The position numbers and the translations under genes are program-made. Shown here piece after piece: positions 9,404 through 19,145 of a stretch of 28,743 nt of DNA. Within the stretch, counting starts at the first letter, position 1; each line of letters begins with the position of its first letter. This stretch comes from Thamnocephalis sphaerospora (Eukaryota; Zoopagomycota; Zoopagomycetes; Zoopagales; Sigmoideomycetaceae), in assembly GCA_003614735.1 (NCBI GenBank), contig KZ992577.1, positions 1-28,743 on the forward strand, read 5' to 3'. Below the pieces are notes generated by a model. The model made no database searches and was not told the origin of the DNA. It worked only from the letters and a program-made list of their open reading frames with translations.

Positions 9404-11498
9404 ATGTTGTCCGTGGGCGGTGTCTTGCTGGCCATCCTGGCCGGGGTACTCCTTCGCAAGGTGGGTAACGCGGCGTTTCTGGCGCAGCAGGCGCCAATCA
9501 ACCTTACACGCGCGTGCACAGTTTGCCATTCAAGAGTACTTGACGCCATTGGCCAAGCTACCCGGACTGCGCCCGTCATGGCTATCCAACTGGATCTTCT
9601 ACTACGACATGCTCTTTCGGCCGCATATCAGTTTGCCCGCAGAGCAGCACCAGCAACACGGCCCAATCGTTCGCATGGGGCAGCGAGTAGTTAGCATCGG
9701 CTGTCCAGACATGTTTCGCACCGTCTACGCATCGTACCGCTTTCCCAAAAGTGAAGAGTACAGCGCCTTTCGAGTCGTCGGCGTCACGCTCTTTTCCACG
9801 CAGTAGGTCTAGTTGCGCTGGGCGTAAGAGGTGGAATTGCATGTATACTGTGGTCGCTGACATGGAGTGCAGGGACACTGAGGACCACCGCAGACGGGTA
9901 CGCCTTGCTACGCCGCTCAGCCCTCTGCCCGCGCGCTAACGATATACCACCACCGCAGAAAAAGCTGATTGCGCCAGCATACTCTCAAGTAGCCATATCC
10001 GACCTGGAGCCGTTGATTCATAAAACCGGAACTGCAAATCTTTTGGAGCTGCTGCACAAACATGCGGATGCCAATGAGCCAGTAGATATGATGCATGCAC
10101 TGAGGCTTATGACATTTGTAAGAAGCGCCAGACAGAGCTGTCGGCCCATGCTGCCGTCTGCTGACATAGCATCGCATCGCGTGCAAATGTCTAGGATGTA
10201 ATCGGCGAAATTGCGTTTGGGCGCTCGTTTGACATGCTTACTACGGGAAATAACCACCCAATCACCAAATGGATCGAGGACCATATCAGGCTGAGCATTG
10301 TTGTGCGTGTAGAGCACACGCAGGACATTGCAACGCGCTTGCTAACAGGCAGGCCTGCGCAGAAATACATGCTAGGTCCGGTATTTATGCTGCTTATGCC
10401 CAAGGAAAAGCTCGATTCGCGTGCCAAGTTTGCCAAAGTGGGTCGCGCCAGATGTGCGCGTCATATTAGAAAGCGCTAATCCATCGCGCTTGCCAGTTTG
10501 CAGAAGAAGCGGTGCGCAAAAGGCGTGAACAGCCAAACACGAATCGCAAAGACACGCTGCAGCGGCTGCTGGAGGCGGTGGACGAGGAGACTGGAGATCG
10601 GCTTAGCGAGAGTGAGCTGGTTGGCGAGGCGATTGGACAAATGTAAGACGCTACATGCGCTGCAGCGTCAGGCTCGCATGCTACAACTAACACGCTCCAC
10701 ACTGCAGCGTTGCCGGTACGGAAACCACGGCATCCGCAATCATGTGGCAAGTAGTGTGCAGGACGGCATTTGTATGAGTGGTGCGCTAACGCCATGCTTG
10801 CCAGGGCCCTGCACCTTCTGTATCAGTCACCAGAGCGTGTCGAACATCTAAGAGCAGAGGTTACTGCTGCGGCCCCGGATCTGAGCGCACCCATCACCCA
10901 TGCTGCTGTGCGAAACCTGCCCTATCTCGATGCTGTCATTAGCGAATCGCAACGCCTACGGCCTGTCTCAGCCTACGGCGCGCCCCGTGTTGTACCAAAA
11001 GGCGGTGTCAATCTTGGCGGCTACTTTATTCCGGAAAAGGTGCGTACTTGAGCTGGACAACGAGTGTGCCGTCATGGTATAGCTGCATCACTAATCGCGC
11101 CTGATTGCAGACGGTCATAAAAACATGCTTCAAGGCGATACACACCAACGAAAGTGTGTTTTCCGACGCAATGACATTCAACCCCGAGCGCTGGATGATC
11201 GACGAAAGCAAGCTAGCTGCTATGCGGTCTTCTCTAATACCGTTTCACATTGGCCCACGTGCCTGCATTGGGAGAGCGTACGTGGCATTGCCGCATTGTC
11301 GGACAAACTTTAGCGCTAATGCCTCTACGCTTTCGCAGACTTGCGATGATGGAAATGCGCTTGACGATTGCTGAAGTGGTTCGCCGCTTTGCCCTCGACA
11401 CGCCTCCGCACTTGATGACCGACATGACGCCCATGTATCGCACCACCTGCCTTCCGGTGGGCAAGAAGTGGCTCGTGCTGCCACGCTGCATTGAGTAG
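9404..11498 (+). CDS. Cytochrome P450 monooxygenase
   Basis: This membrane-anchored haem monooxygenase has 486 residues in 11 exons: 9404-9460, 9522-9802, 9873-9897, 9959-10117, 10195-10302, 10363-10437, 10497-10642, 10708-10755, 10805-11039, 11111-11277 and 11339-11498. A short hydrophobic anchor covers about residues 3-17. Family motifs appear in order: RRRKKLIAPAYSQ (helix C), DVIGEIAFGRSFD, the helix I oxygen-binding motif VAGTETT, the ExxR motif ESQR, FNPERW, and the haem loop FHIGPRACIG with its cysteine ligand. Exon 3 is only 25 bases. The fifth intron (10303-10362) is 60 bases, a multiple of three without stop, so its removal is inferred from the GCTAAC/GCGCAG signals. The donor of intron 8 (10756) is the least certain border. 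Subfamily and substrate cannot be given. A methyltransferase and an acyl-CoA ligase lie upstream on the same strand. Confidence 0.92.
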
Positions 11499-11521
11499 CC
11501 TGGCGTAAGGAGACTAGCAGT

Positions 11522-11527
11522 AATAAA
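11522..11527 (+). terminator. Polyadenylation signal of the P450 gene
   Basis: AATAAA lies 24 bases after the P450 stop codon, matching the arrangement seen after the fungalysin gene. Confidence 0.5.
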
Positions 11528-12227
11528 CTGGCGCTGTAGCATACCCTGCACGCCTGTCCTTTTCGACATCTAGCAAAGAGCCAAAGCCAATAGCCGTACC
11601 GCCAGACTGTCTGCCATAACGCTCTGCTAACCAGATTTGCACTGGTGCTGATGATACGCAGAAGATGCGATGCATAGCGTACAGTTTTACTGCGTGTCTC
11701 TTTTGATTGCACCGAGGTGCAGCAGTTTTTGGAGCATATTCCGGGAGCCTAGAGACCACTAAAGGCAACCCGATACTAGGCGGCAGGGCCCTTTCCTTAT
11801 CGTACCGCCCACGACCAAAGCCAGAAAAGAGCGTATGCACATACCCATTGCATAGCCTTGTAGTGTATGCAAAGTCATTGTGCAAAGATGGCGTTTGGGA
11901 AATGTTATGTCTGTAGACCGGTTGCCTGCGGCACGGAAACAGCTGACATGCAATCTTACCGCCGCCAAACAGCGCATCAGTGCCGAAATGAACATCAAAG
12001 GCACATACGATTGGCCTGCCCCTTCCTGAAACACAATAGATGTATTCCATTGTCGTCTAGCCGCCATAAAAGCAGCCACCGACTAGATAAATCTCCACTT
12101 TCCTGCAAAGCAGCACTACGTTAGAATAAAAGCACATTCAGCAAAGCGACAGTTTGGTGCAATCTTCACCGCCTCCTACACAGTTTGCGTGTACGCGCCA
12201 CAACCTGTAGGCTTTGATAGAGCTCGA
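11528..12227. other. Intergenic region after the P450 gene
   Basis: It holds no gene that I can support. A minus-strand frame of 178 codons (11514-12050) starts with ATG but has no family motif or signal peptide, and overlaps the P450 poly(A) signal. It could be a decayed gene or chance. Confidence 0.35.
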
Positions 12228-12720
12228 CTAGTTTCTGGCGAATGGTTTGATGACCTTTAGCGCTGAGCCAGCAACTCCCAGCATATCTGTTGTGCCTATC
12301 CCAAGTCTGGCTATGACGCCGCTGCCACTGACGACATTTTTCACTAAACACCAATCTAGCCTGCTTATAGCTGGGCGTTTTGTAGCGTCACAATCTATTA
12401 GCATTTTCACAAGTCTAGCCAGGTGGACGTTCGATGTTTCGACAGGCAAATAAGTGTTTTCTTGGTCTTTCGCACGTCTGCCATCACATCTTTCACCTTT
12501 TCGTACCACTAATTATCCAATGTATATCGGTAACGATGATACTTGGCACCGTGCTTGCCATATGGCTGCAAATCACGATACCTATTTCCAGGTCAATGAG
12601 ATAGTGCCGGGCATACATAAGAATGATGCATAGACCCTGAAATAAGGGCTTGTGGATGCAGCGATAGTTCAACTGCTGAAGTGCTCAAAGCCTAGTAGCT
12701 CGTCTTGCGATGATCGTAAA
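12228..12720 (-). pseudogene. Decayed paralogue of the secreted pseudokinase
   Basis: The C-terminal end (12228 to about 12450) reads TYLPVETSNVHLARLVKML then DATKRPAISRL and ends in VIKPFARN. It matches the intact gene at 6566-7897, which has TFPPVETSHNQPLLKLMETL, ITRPTVSKL and TVNPFAR near its end. Upstream, other frames carry YRCIHKPLFQG (catalytic-loop position) and MASTVPSIIVTDIHW, matching SLVHENINTES and LASSIPEIIITSSYS of the intact gene. The pieces lie in different frames: a stop separates the two parts, a one-base shift lies just before TYLPVETS, and the segment between the activation loop and the C-terminal lobe is missing. No N-lobe was recognised. A minus-strand TATATAA (12769-12775) lies just upstream and could be an old promoter or chance. 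The borders are approximate. Confidence 0.7.
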
Positions 12721-13084
12721 GCGACCAAGTGGATGTTTTATTCCTTTCGGCTGCAGAATCATACCACCTTATATAGTGGCGAGTCAAATGGTATCCAAGG
12801 TTGCGTCTGCTACCATCATAGCATAAACTGGAGCCGCAGTATCAAGAGCAACCAGCACAAAATCAACGCGAGACATTGATAGAGTATTGATTCAGCAGTT
12901 GTTCACCATCACGTCTGATGCTTTTTCACAATCTGTCACCTGCATTTTCATTTGCATGCTGTGCGAATAAGCGCCATGTATACAATCGTGCCACGCGCTA
13001 CCAGCGTGTCGACTAGATGGCAAGCAACTGTTATAAAAAACACTCGCGAGCACAGGCAGAATCGGTGGTGCGCCGGGGACGCGT
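12721..13084. other. Spacer between pseudokinase relic and secreted-protein gene
   Basis: I see no gene here. The right part is the 3' flank of the minus-strand secreted-protein gene. The minus strand may hold unrecognisable N-lobe remains of the adjacent relic. Confidence 0.3.
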
Positions 13085-14320
13085 CTAGATACGATTGCCT
13101 ATGTTCTTCTCAACTGTCTTGGGAAAAGCAAAGGATTTGCTAATGTCCAGCGATGCTTTGCCATTCCGGTATTCCACGTCGAGAGTGCCCAATGTCCCAA
13201 ACTTCATGCCATTAAGCATGACGTCCGTTGATATTCCGCTAATAAAAGTCGGTGCCCCATCATCGGTGGGCTCCGTGCTTCCATCTTTGCTTTTGGAAAA
13301 GACAAGTGCCGTGTTTCTGGTGCTGCTACCCGCCATCAGGCGACCCTGCTCGATCTTGGCGTTGCCATTCAAAGTGGATTGGGCAGTGGCCCTGATATTG
13401 GTGCCATCATCTGACTTGACGGTGCCATCCGCGTTGGCAAGTCCTTTGGCTATCACGGTGCCACCGGAAGCGTTGACGGTTGCTTCGGAATGGATTTTGC
13501 CCTCCACGGTTTTCTCGCTGCCATTAAGATCGGTAAAGATCTTACCCTGGAGCTTGTTCTCAGCTTCCAAGCCATTTGGCACCGTCCTTTCCTTACTGGA
13601 GCCACCCAGGGTAGCGTCAAGCACAGTACGCTGTTTTGCGGTCTGAAATATGCCATTTACGTTGCTGTTACCCGTGAGCTTGACCGAGCCAGAGTCGATC
13701 GTGGCATCGCCACTGGTGCTGACACCACCGCCGAGTTCAAAATTGCGCCGACCCCCCGTGTGTTGCTTCTGTTTGGCGCTGCCATCATTTGATTCGCCGC
13801 CATTCTCCTTGACGTTTCTGGGAATAGTGAAGCGGCTATCAAGGCGGCCATCACCGCTGACGCTCGTGCTGCCGTCGACATGACCAATATATGATGAGGC
13901 GCTTGCGCTTGTCCTAACACTAGTGCCGCCAAACACAGCGAGACGGCTGTCACCGTTGATAAATTGGCTAAACTTGCCATCGTTGAGCGCTGCATGACCG
14001 CTCGCACTGCCCTTCCAGCCAGATTTGAAGAGTCCATTGGCCTCCATACCGGCGTTCCAGCTGATCTCGTTGGAATCTGGCGGAATATGAATTCCAGTCT
14101 GGCCGTTGATACCAATGTTATTTTCGTTGGCGATGGCCCATAAGGCACTCGCACCACGGCCGTTGACCTCGTCGTTGTAGCGTTCGCCTTCCACGTTAAC
14201 ATACCACGTGGTCAACGGTACATTCAACCTGATTGGAACAGCGCTGACCGACGTCGTGTCAACAGTGATGGCGGCGATAGCCAGCAGCGTAAAGGTAATC
14301 TGGGTGCTAGTGTGCTTCAT
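13085..14320 (-). CDS. Secreted cysteine-free Gly/Ser/Thr/Asn-rich protein, family unknown
   Basis: A single exon encodes 411 residues. The start was chosen because it gives a signal peptide of about 27 residues (KHTSTQITFTLLAIAAITV core); the frame stays open upstream to 14491, but that part looks like leader sequence. The mature protein contains no cysteine, is rich in Gly, Ser, Thr, Asn and Asp, and repeats a loose pattern of short alternating polar/hydrophobic stretches separated by G, DG or NG turns, for example GGGVSTSGDATIDSGSVKL and ANADGTVKSDDGTNIRAT. This suggests a beta-solenoid or beta-barrel-like fold, which is inference. I see no enzyme motif, GPI signal or membrane segment. It is flanked on both sides by pseudokinase relics. 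It may be a lineage-restricted secreted or cell-surface protein. Confidence 0.8.
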   Translation of the reverse strand: MKHTSTQITFTLLAIAAITVDTTSVSAVPIRLNVPLTTWYVNVEGERYNDEVNGRGASALWAIANENNIGINGQTGIHIPPDSNEISWNAGMEANGLFKSGWKGSASGHAALNDGKFSQFINGDSRLAVFGGTSVRTSASASSYIGHVDGSTSVSGDGRLDSRFTIPRNVKENGGESNDGSAKQKQHTGGRRNFELGGGVSTSGDATIDSGSVKLTGNSNVNGIFQTAKQRTVLDATLGGSSKERTVPNGLEAENKLQGKIFTDLNGSEKTVEGKIHSEATVNASGGTVIAKGLANADGTVKSDDGTNIRATAQSTLNGNAKIEQGRLMAGSSTRNTALVFSKSKDGSTEPTDDGAPTFISGISTDVMLNGMKFGTLGTLDVEYRNGKASLDISKSFAFPKTVEKNIGNRI

Positions 14321-14834
14321 GATGGCGACAGGCAGGTTTCGGCGATAGTGTGTGCTCGTCAGGTGTTTACGTAAAGCGTGCTGCGTTGCTGGTGGTGCTG
14401 GCAGCTGACCGCGGTTCGTGGTTCGTGGAAAATGCTGATGGCGTGTCGTAAAACGAAGGGAATGATGAGTGATATCGGTGGCGCTGACCATTCATGTGCG
14501 CGTCCTTTATTTGTTAACCCTGCGTGCACAGAAGTTGTATGGATGATCGCCAAATCAGGTCGATCAAGCACACATGCGCACCCATGTGTGTCAAACGTGC
14601 CAATACCTGTTTTTAGCAGAAAATCGCCATGTACCTGGCGAAAGGCGGCTGTTGGTGTTTTGCGTGCGAGCGCAACAGCATGCTATCAGCAGAGCTTGAA
14701 ACCGGCTATGAAAAAGCCAGTACGCCATGATTTGGTGTGCTAGCCCTTTAAAACACCTTCATGTGAACATAGCCTAATAGAGTCGCGCGCCAGCACTTGC
14801 TTGCCAGCACGCGACCTCCTTTCCTTTTCCAATG
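14321..14834. other. Upstream region of the secreted-protein gene
   Basis: It holds the promoter and 5' leader of the minus-strand secreted-protein gene. No other gene is supported. Confidence 0.35.
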
Positions 14835-14950
14835 ACATTTTGGTACAACCATTCCGGGAGCATGCCCAACATGGTCCAGAGACTGCCTGAAGCGTGGGCT
14901 TGTAGGGCAGCGATGGTTCAGCTGTGAGGAATGCTTCAGAGCCCGGATAA
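14835..14950 (-). pseudogene. Possible second relic of the pseudokinase family
   Basis: On the minus strand this stretch resembles, base by base, the catalytic-loop part of the relic at 12228-12720. The 12.6-kb copy has AACTATCGCTGCATCCACAA and this copy has AACCATCGCTGCCCTACAAG, both followed by CCC and then a TTCAGG within 10 bases and a GCATGC/GTATGC-CCGG stretch further on. The preceding bases (CTGAAG..TC..CAGCTGAAC against TTGAGCACTTCAGCAGTTGAAC) also align. The reading frame is not kept. The similarity was found by eye over about 100 bases and could be weaker than it looks; no other kinase segment was seen next to it. Confidence 0.4.
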
Positions 14951-15268
14951 CTCGTGGGCCACGGTCGAGAGGTGACAGGTTTGATTATTTATAGCCAGAG
15001 CTTGCCGTGCGCAACCAAACAAGCATTGGCGAATGAGATGGTGCGTATATCAAATAGTCATGTTTATTGATCCGTGTGCGCGAAATGCAAGACTACACGG
15101 ACGTATAGGGCCAGGATTCAGCACATGCGTGCTGGCCCACCAGGCTTGGTGAAGTGATCTTTACAGCGTAAAAGTGTATCGTAAAGTGTAAGATTATGCT
15201 GGTGATAAGTGTGCAAAACAGTCACCGGGTGTGACCGCAGGATGCACAAGCTAGTGCTATCTGCAGGG
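14951..15268. other. 3' flank of the PAQR gene
   Basis: I see no gene here. A minus-strand AATAAA (15068-15063) lies about 200 bases after the PAQR stop and could serve as its poly(A) signal. Confidence 0.3.
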
Positions 15269-16603
15269 CTAATAGAGCGTGTGCTGAGCTCCGCGAAGCA
15301 GGCCGCCCAGCGCGCAGAAAGGATCAGCGCCATGATGCCAGCGGAATGCGCGCACGATGCCGTAGTAATGGGTCACGGCCGCCGCCACCACAAACAGATG
15401 GAAGATCTGGTGCGAGTGGAAGAAGAGATCAAACTTGCCGGGCCACCAGCGCTCCGGAATGCGGGCACCGTAGATGAGCGCGCCGGCAATGTACAGCCCG
15501 CCCATGGTGATCATCCAGGGAAGCGAGAGCGCATTCACCACATGTTGCCACTGCAAAACACGCGCAAAACTAGATGGTAAGCGACTGATGCAATACAAGC
15601 GTTGGCACGCACGCTGTAACGTACCCCGTAGATGATGAGAGCGTGAATCATAGGGATGACGCCGCTGCCGCCGAGTGCGATGAACGTGCCGGCACGGAAC
15701 CAGCGGTATTCTGGGGTGGCGAACCGCTTGGACACGCACAGGTAGACGGTGGCCGCGCCCAGTACCGTGATGATGGATAGATAGACCACATACGCCACCG
15801 GATGGCAGAAAAAGCCGTAATAGACGGCTGGATAAAAAGAGCCGACAATGAGTGCCACGATGCCAACATAGTCGCACCGATTCCAGTTGGCGCAGACCTG
15901 ACCGACGCCAACATAAAAGGTGCGCGCACTACCCGTTAGTCACGCGGCAAATCATGTGTGCCACCGCGCGCGCCCTTACCGACTCGGAATGGCAACTGAG
16001 GGTGTGAAAAGACGCCGAAAGACCAAGACAGACGATGGCGCCGCCGATAAACAGGTAAAAGACCAGCGAGTCGCTCCAGCCGGCGGTGCCCTGGTTGTAG
16101 AGCATATGGCCAGTGATGCCAGCCAGGACCAGGAATGCGACGACACCAACACCATGGCTGTAGATGTTGCCCGTCTCGTTGTGCAGATAGCCGAGCGATG
16201 CAAAGCAGCGGCGATAGGAAAAGGTGGGCGGCCGGTAGAACGCACGAATATACTCGTTGTCCTGCATCCATTCGGGCAGTTCTGCATAGGTGCAGAGGCG
16301 TGCGTAGGCGTGCTTTGCCGTGTCGGTGACGGCCGCGGGCAGATTGGCGTCCATCAGCCGTCCCAGCACCTCTGTACTTGTGCTGCGGCGGTGTTCCATC
16401 TCGGCTTCCTCAGCAAACTCATCAGCGGCCGAAATAAGCGAGGCAGTCTCATCAAGCGAGGCAGTCTCGTCGCTGGAACGCTTGCGCATTAATGGCGACA
16501 GCGCAGCACCTGTCGTGTGCGCTTCCATATCTGCTGGCTGACCAGTCTTGGCAGTAGGGGTGCTGGTATGGCGGCGTTTGCGCACAGCAGCTGGCTCAAC
16601 CAT
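15269..16603 (-). CDS. PAQR / haemolysin-III family seven-transmembrane receptor (Izh/AdipoR-like)
   Basis: Exons (descending) are 16603-15944, 15897-15625 and 15550-15269, giving 404 residues. The family spans the membrane seven times and holds a zinc ion; AdipoR-type members have ceramidase activity and the yeast Izh proteins act in zinc and lipid homeostasis. Visible motifs are SASFHTLSCHSES (His200 the likely first zinc ligand), WNRCDYVGI at 225-233, RIPERWWPGKFD, and HSHQIFH with His358 and His362. About 130 N-terminal residues precede the core; this tail is polar, Ser/Thr-rich and probably cytosolic, with a short direct repeat DETASL. The start is the first ATG in the frame; the frame upstream opens only with non-ATG codons. 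Intron 1 is 46 bases, the shortest in the window. The promoter would lie in the shared spacer with the nitronate monooxygenase gene. Confidence 0.95.
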
Positions 16604-16744
16604 GGATGATATTACGGACACGGGATGGCGTGGGGAGTGTCTAGCGTACAGGTGAAAGCCGTACCGTCCCTGTTAGGCGGACGCAAACACGGTTGCAGTG
16701 CGCAACTACCTTACCTGCGGACCCCTGAGAGCAAGTCGTCAATG

Positions 16745-16768
16745 CAGCAGCAGCAGCAGCAGCAGCAG
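16745..16768 (+). repeat. (CAG)8 microsatellite
   Basis: Eight uninterrupted CAG units lie about 140 bases upstream of the PAQR start codon, in non-coding sequence. Confidence 0.9.
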
Positions 16769-17143
16769 TAGTGTTGCTAAGAGGCGAGGTGAGGCGTGGC
16801 GTGGCAGAGCGATTCCAGGCGTCACGCTGCGGAATAGGTAGAGCACTAGTGCCAACAAGTGGAGAAGGGAAAAGGGCGCACGCGTGTTTCTCTTGCTGGC
16901 CAGCTACTCAGCGGGCGCTGTCTTATATCTCAGAGCAGCATGATGGACTGTTTTCTGATTAGTCGCGTTTGCCGTGTCGGATGATGCGTGAGCGGTTGGG
17001 GCAACGCTATTTTCCGCATAAGCTCCCATTCTAGCGGCCGCTCTGACCTCATCGCTTGACACTGCGCAGTGTCAACAGCACAGCGCATGCTGGCAACAAA
17101 GCGGAGCTGACTAATCGAGCAGCAGACTACGCGTCATTTGGCA

Positions 17144-17150
17144 TATATAA
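17144..17150 (+). promoter_or_regulatory. TATA box of the nitronate monooxygenase gene
   Basis: TATATAA within GGCATATATAAGGC is a strong TATA match about 175 bases before the start codon, followed by a TTC-rich leader. Confidence 0.5.
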
Positions 17151-17200
17151 GGCTACAACAGTATTCTGATGCGTGCAGTGCCATCTCATCCATCATCATA

Positions 17201-17218
17201 TTCTTCTTCTTCTTCTTT
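17201..17218 (+). repeat. (TTC)n pyrimidine tract
   Basis: Five TTC units plus TTT lie between the TATA box and the start codon of the nitronate monooxygenase gene. CT-rich tracts near transcription starts are common in fungi. Confidence 0.7.
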
Positions 17219-17325
17219 ACGCCCGCTCTACTTGCAGACACCGTGTGCTACTTGCCGCACACACACAAGCGCGCCACCGTCGCTTGCCCATTGTCCCCTT
17301 TGCGCAAAGGTAATCCACTGCCCCA

Positions 17326-18670
17326 ATGAGCCAACTTCGGCGTATTTTGCCGCACCTGCGCGTGCCCGTAGTCTCTGCGCCCATGGCGTACACCTCTGGC
17401 TGGAAGCTGGCCTGCGCCGTCAGCCAGGCTGGCGGACTGGGCTTTATTGGGGCTGGTAAGGGTGCATTCCTCCGCTGCATATAGACCGACCGTGACGCGG
17501 ATGCATTATCACGTGCACGTCGGACAGGTTATGTCACCGACCCCAACTGGGCGGCCCAAGAATTGCAACAGGCCGAGGCAGCGCTGACTCGCACGGCCAA
17601 CGGTCGACTGCCCGTGGGCATTGGCTTTATCACCTGGCACCTGCTGGCGGCACCTGCGGCCAGTGGCGAAGCATCGGTTTCAGCGTGGCAGCATATTCTG
17701 GCTGTGGCGCTGGACTACCGCCCGGCGGCGCTCTGGCTGTCGTTTGGCGACGCCCAGCCGGTGATTGCATGGTTGCGCGAACGCGAGCGCGCGTTGGCCA
17801 GCTCGCCGTCCGACCGCTGCCCAGTGTTTGTGCAGGTGTCATCCGTGGCGGAGGCACGCGAAGCGGTCGCATGGGGCGCAGATGTCATTGCGGCTCAAGG
17901 TGAGCAGTGTGTCGGCTATCGCGTGGGAGTTTGCGCATGCTAACCGTCATGCAGGCGTCGAGGCTGGTGGGCATGGCGCGGCTGTAGGCTCGTCCACGCT
18001 CTGTCTCGTGCCGGAAACGGTTGATGCGGTGGCTCAGCATGGAACGCCAGTGCTGGCGGCTGGCGGCGTGACGGATGGCCGTGGGCTGGCTGCCATCATG
18101 TCGCTGGGCGCGGCAGGTGCCGTGATGGGCACGCGGTAGGTGTACTGGCGTGCCGTCCGTACGCGCTGCACATCTGACCTGGCGTTGGTTGCAAACAAGC
18201 TAGCTTTCTGGCCTGTCACGAGTCGCTGGCCTCGGAAAGTATCAAGGATACGATAGTGGCAGCCAAGGATGGCGGGCAAGTAGCCTGTTGCGCGTGCAAC
18301 ACCGTTCACTTGTCCGCTAACGCGTTTGTGCTGTAGACTATCCACCGTGCGCACTACCGTCTTTGACCGGATGCGCTCGTTTGACTGGCCAAAGCAGTAC
18401 GATGCACGCGCTTTGCGCAACCGCACTACCGCCGCGGATGAGGCTGTGCAGGCGGGCACCGACCCCACGGCGCGCCTCCCCACGCAGGAAGAGTATGTGG
18501 CGGCAGGTCGAGGACACGGTGATGCCAGCATTGCGCTGGCGAGTGCCGGCCAAGCTGTCGGCCTTGTGCGCGAACGGCAGTCTGCGGCACAGATTGTCGA
18601 GCAGACTATGGCAGAGGCGCGTCTTGCCTGGCAGCAAAGCCGCGCCGTCTTTGGCGAAGAGGATGCGTGA
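17326..18670 (+). CDS. Nitronate monooxygenase (2-nitropropane dioxygenase family), FMN-dependent
   Basis: This is a TIM-barrel FMN flavoenzyme that oxidises alkyl nitronates such as propionate 3-nitronate, a detoxification role. Exons are 17326-17455, 17528-17899, 17955-18135, 18204-18275 and 18337-18670, giving 362 residues, the usual length. Visible motifs are PVVSAPMAYTSG at the N-terminus, GGLGFIGAGYVTDPNW across intron 1, AAQGVEAGGHG across intron 2 (His174 is the likely active-site base), TPVLAAGGVTDGRG and AVMGTRFLACHES for FMN phosphate binding, and STVRTTVFDRMR. Intron 4 (18276-18336) needs a GC donor, GCAAGT: cutting there restores KDGG-LSTVRT, while the overlapping GT three bases on does not keep the frame. 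Intron 4 also has GCTAAC before its acceptor. Convergent with the MDC1-like gene. Confidence 0.94.
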
Positions 18671-19145
18671 TGGGCCGCTGCTGGCAGTGTGTGCTGCCCA
18701 GTGTTCACATAAACAGCACTTCAGTAACCAAGTGTCTGCTAGGTGTACATGGCCAGATGGGCCGCCGCTTATATTTTCAAGACGCAAAAACACGGTGTGC
18801 AACTGAAAAATATACATTTGGCATAATGCAAGTAGCCTGGCGGGTATTGCAACAGGCCAGGTCTGCACTGGCCTGCGCGCTTGTTTCCGCAAGCGAAGGA
18901 ACGGCAGACAGGATGCAAAGGCACGGTGTCAACACAGACATGCGTGCGGCTTTGGCACTTGTCGCTAAATCTTCGTAGCTGGTAGGAGTACTGAAAGCCA
19001 GACGCTTACGCTGGGCTAGCCTTGGCGGGCAAGGCGGAGGAAAGGTAAATCTTGCCCCGGCTGTTGTCATAGCAGGATTATGCACAGCAGAGCAGGCGGT
19101 ATTGGCAGTCAGCAGCGGTTCGTCGCCGACGGATCGCCCGTTCAC
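18671..19145. other. Convergent 3' spacer
   Basis: It holds the 3' ends of the nitronate monooxygenase (+) and MDC1-like (-) genes. Open frames of up to about 120 codons have no motif and are not called. Confidence 0.4.

Larger units (their letters stand above)
16604..17325. other. Divergent promoter region between PAQR and nitronate monooxygenase genes
   Basis: It holds both divergent promoters, a (CAG)8 run, a TATA box on the plus strand and a (TTC)n pyrimidine tract in the presumed leader of the nitronate monooxygenase gene. No further gene is seen. Confidence 0.5.

Noticed and set aside
11514-12050. 178-codon minus-strand frame with an ATG
   Set aside because: It has no signal peptide, domain or splice-linked extension, overlaps the P450 poly(A) signal, and its codon use looks unlike the real genes. 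It may be a decayed gene, but this cannot be supported.
15920-16492. 190-codon open frame on the plus strand
   Set aside because: It is antisense to exon 1 of the PAQR gene, where conserved motifs and topology clearly support the minus strand.
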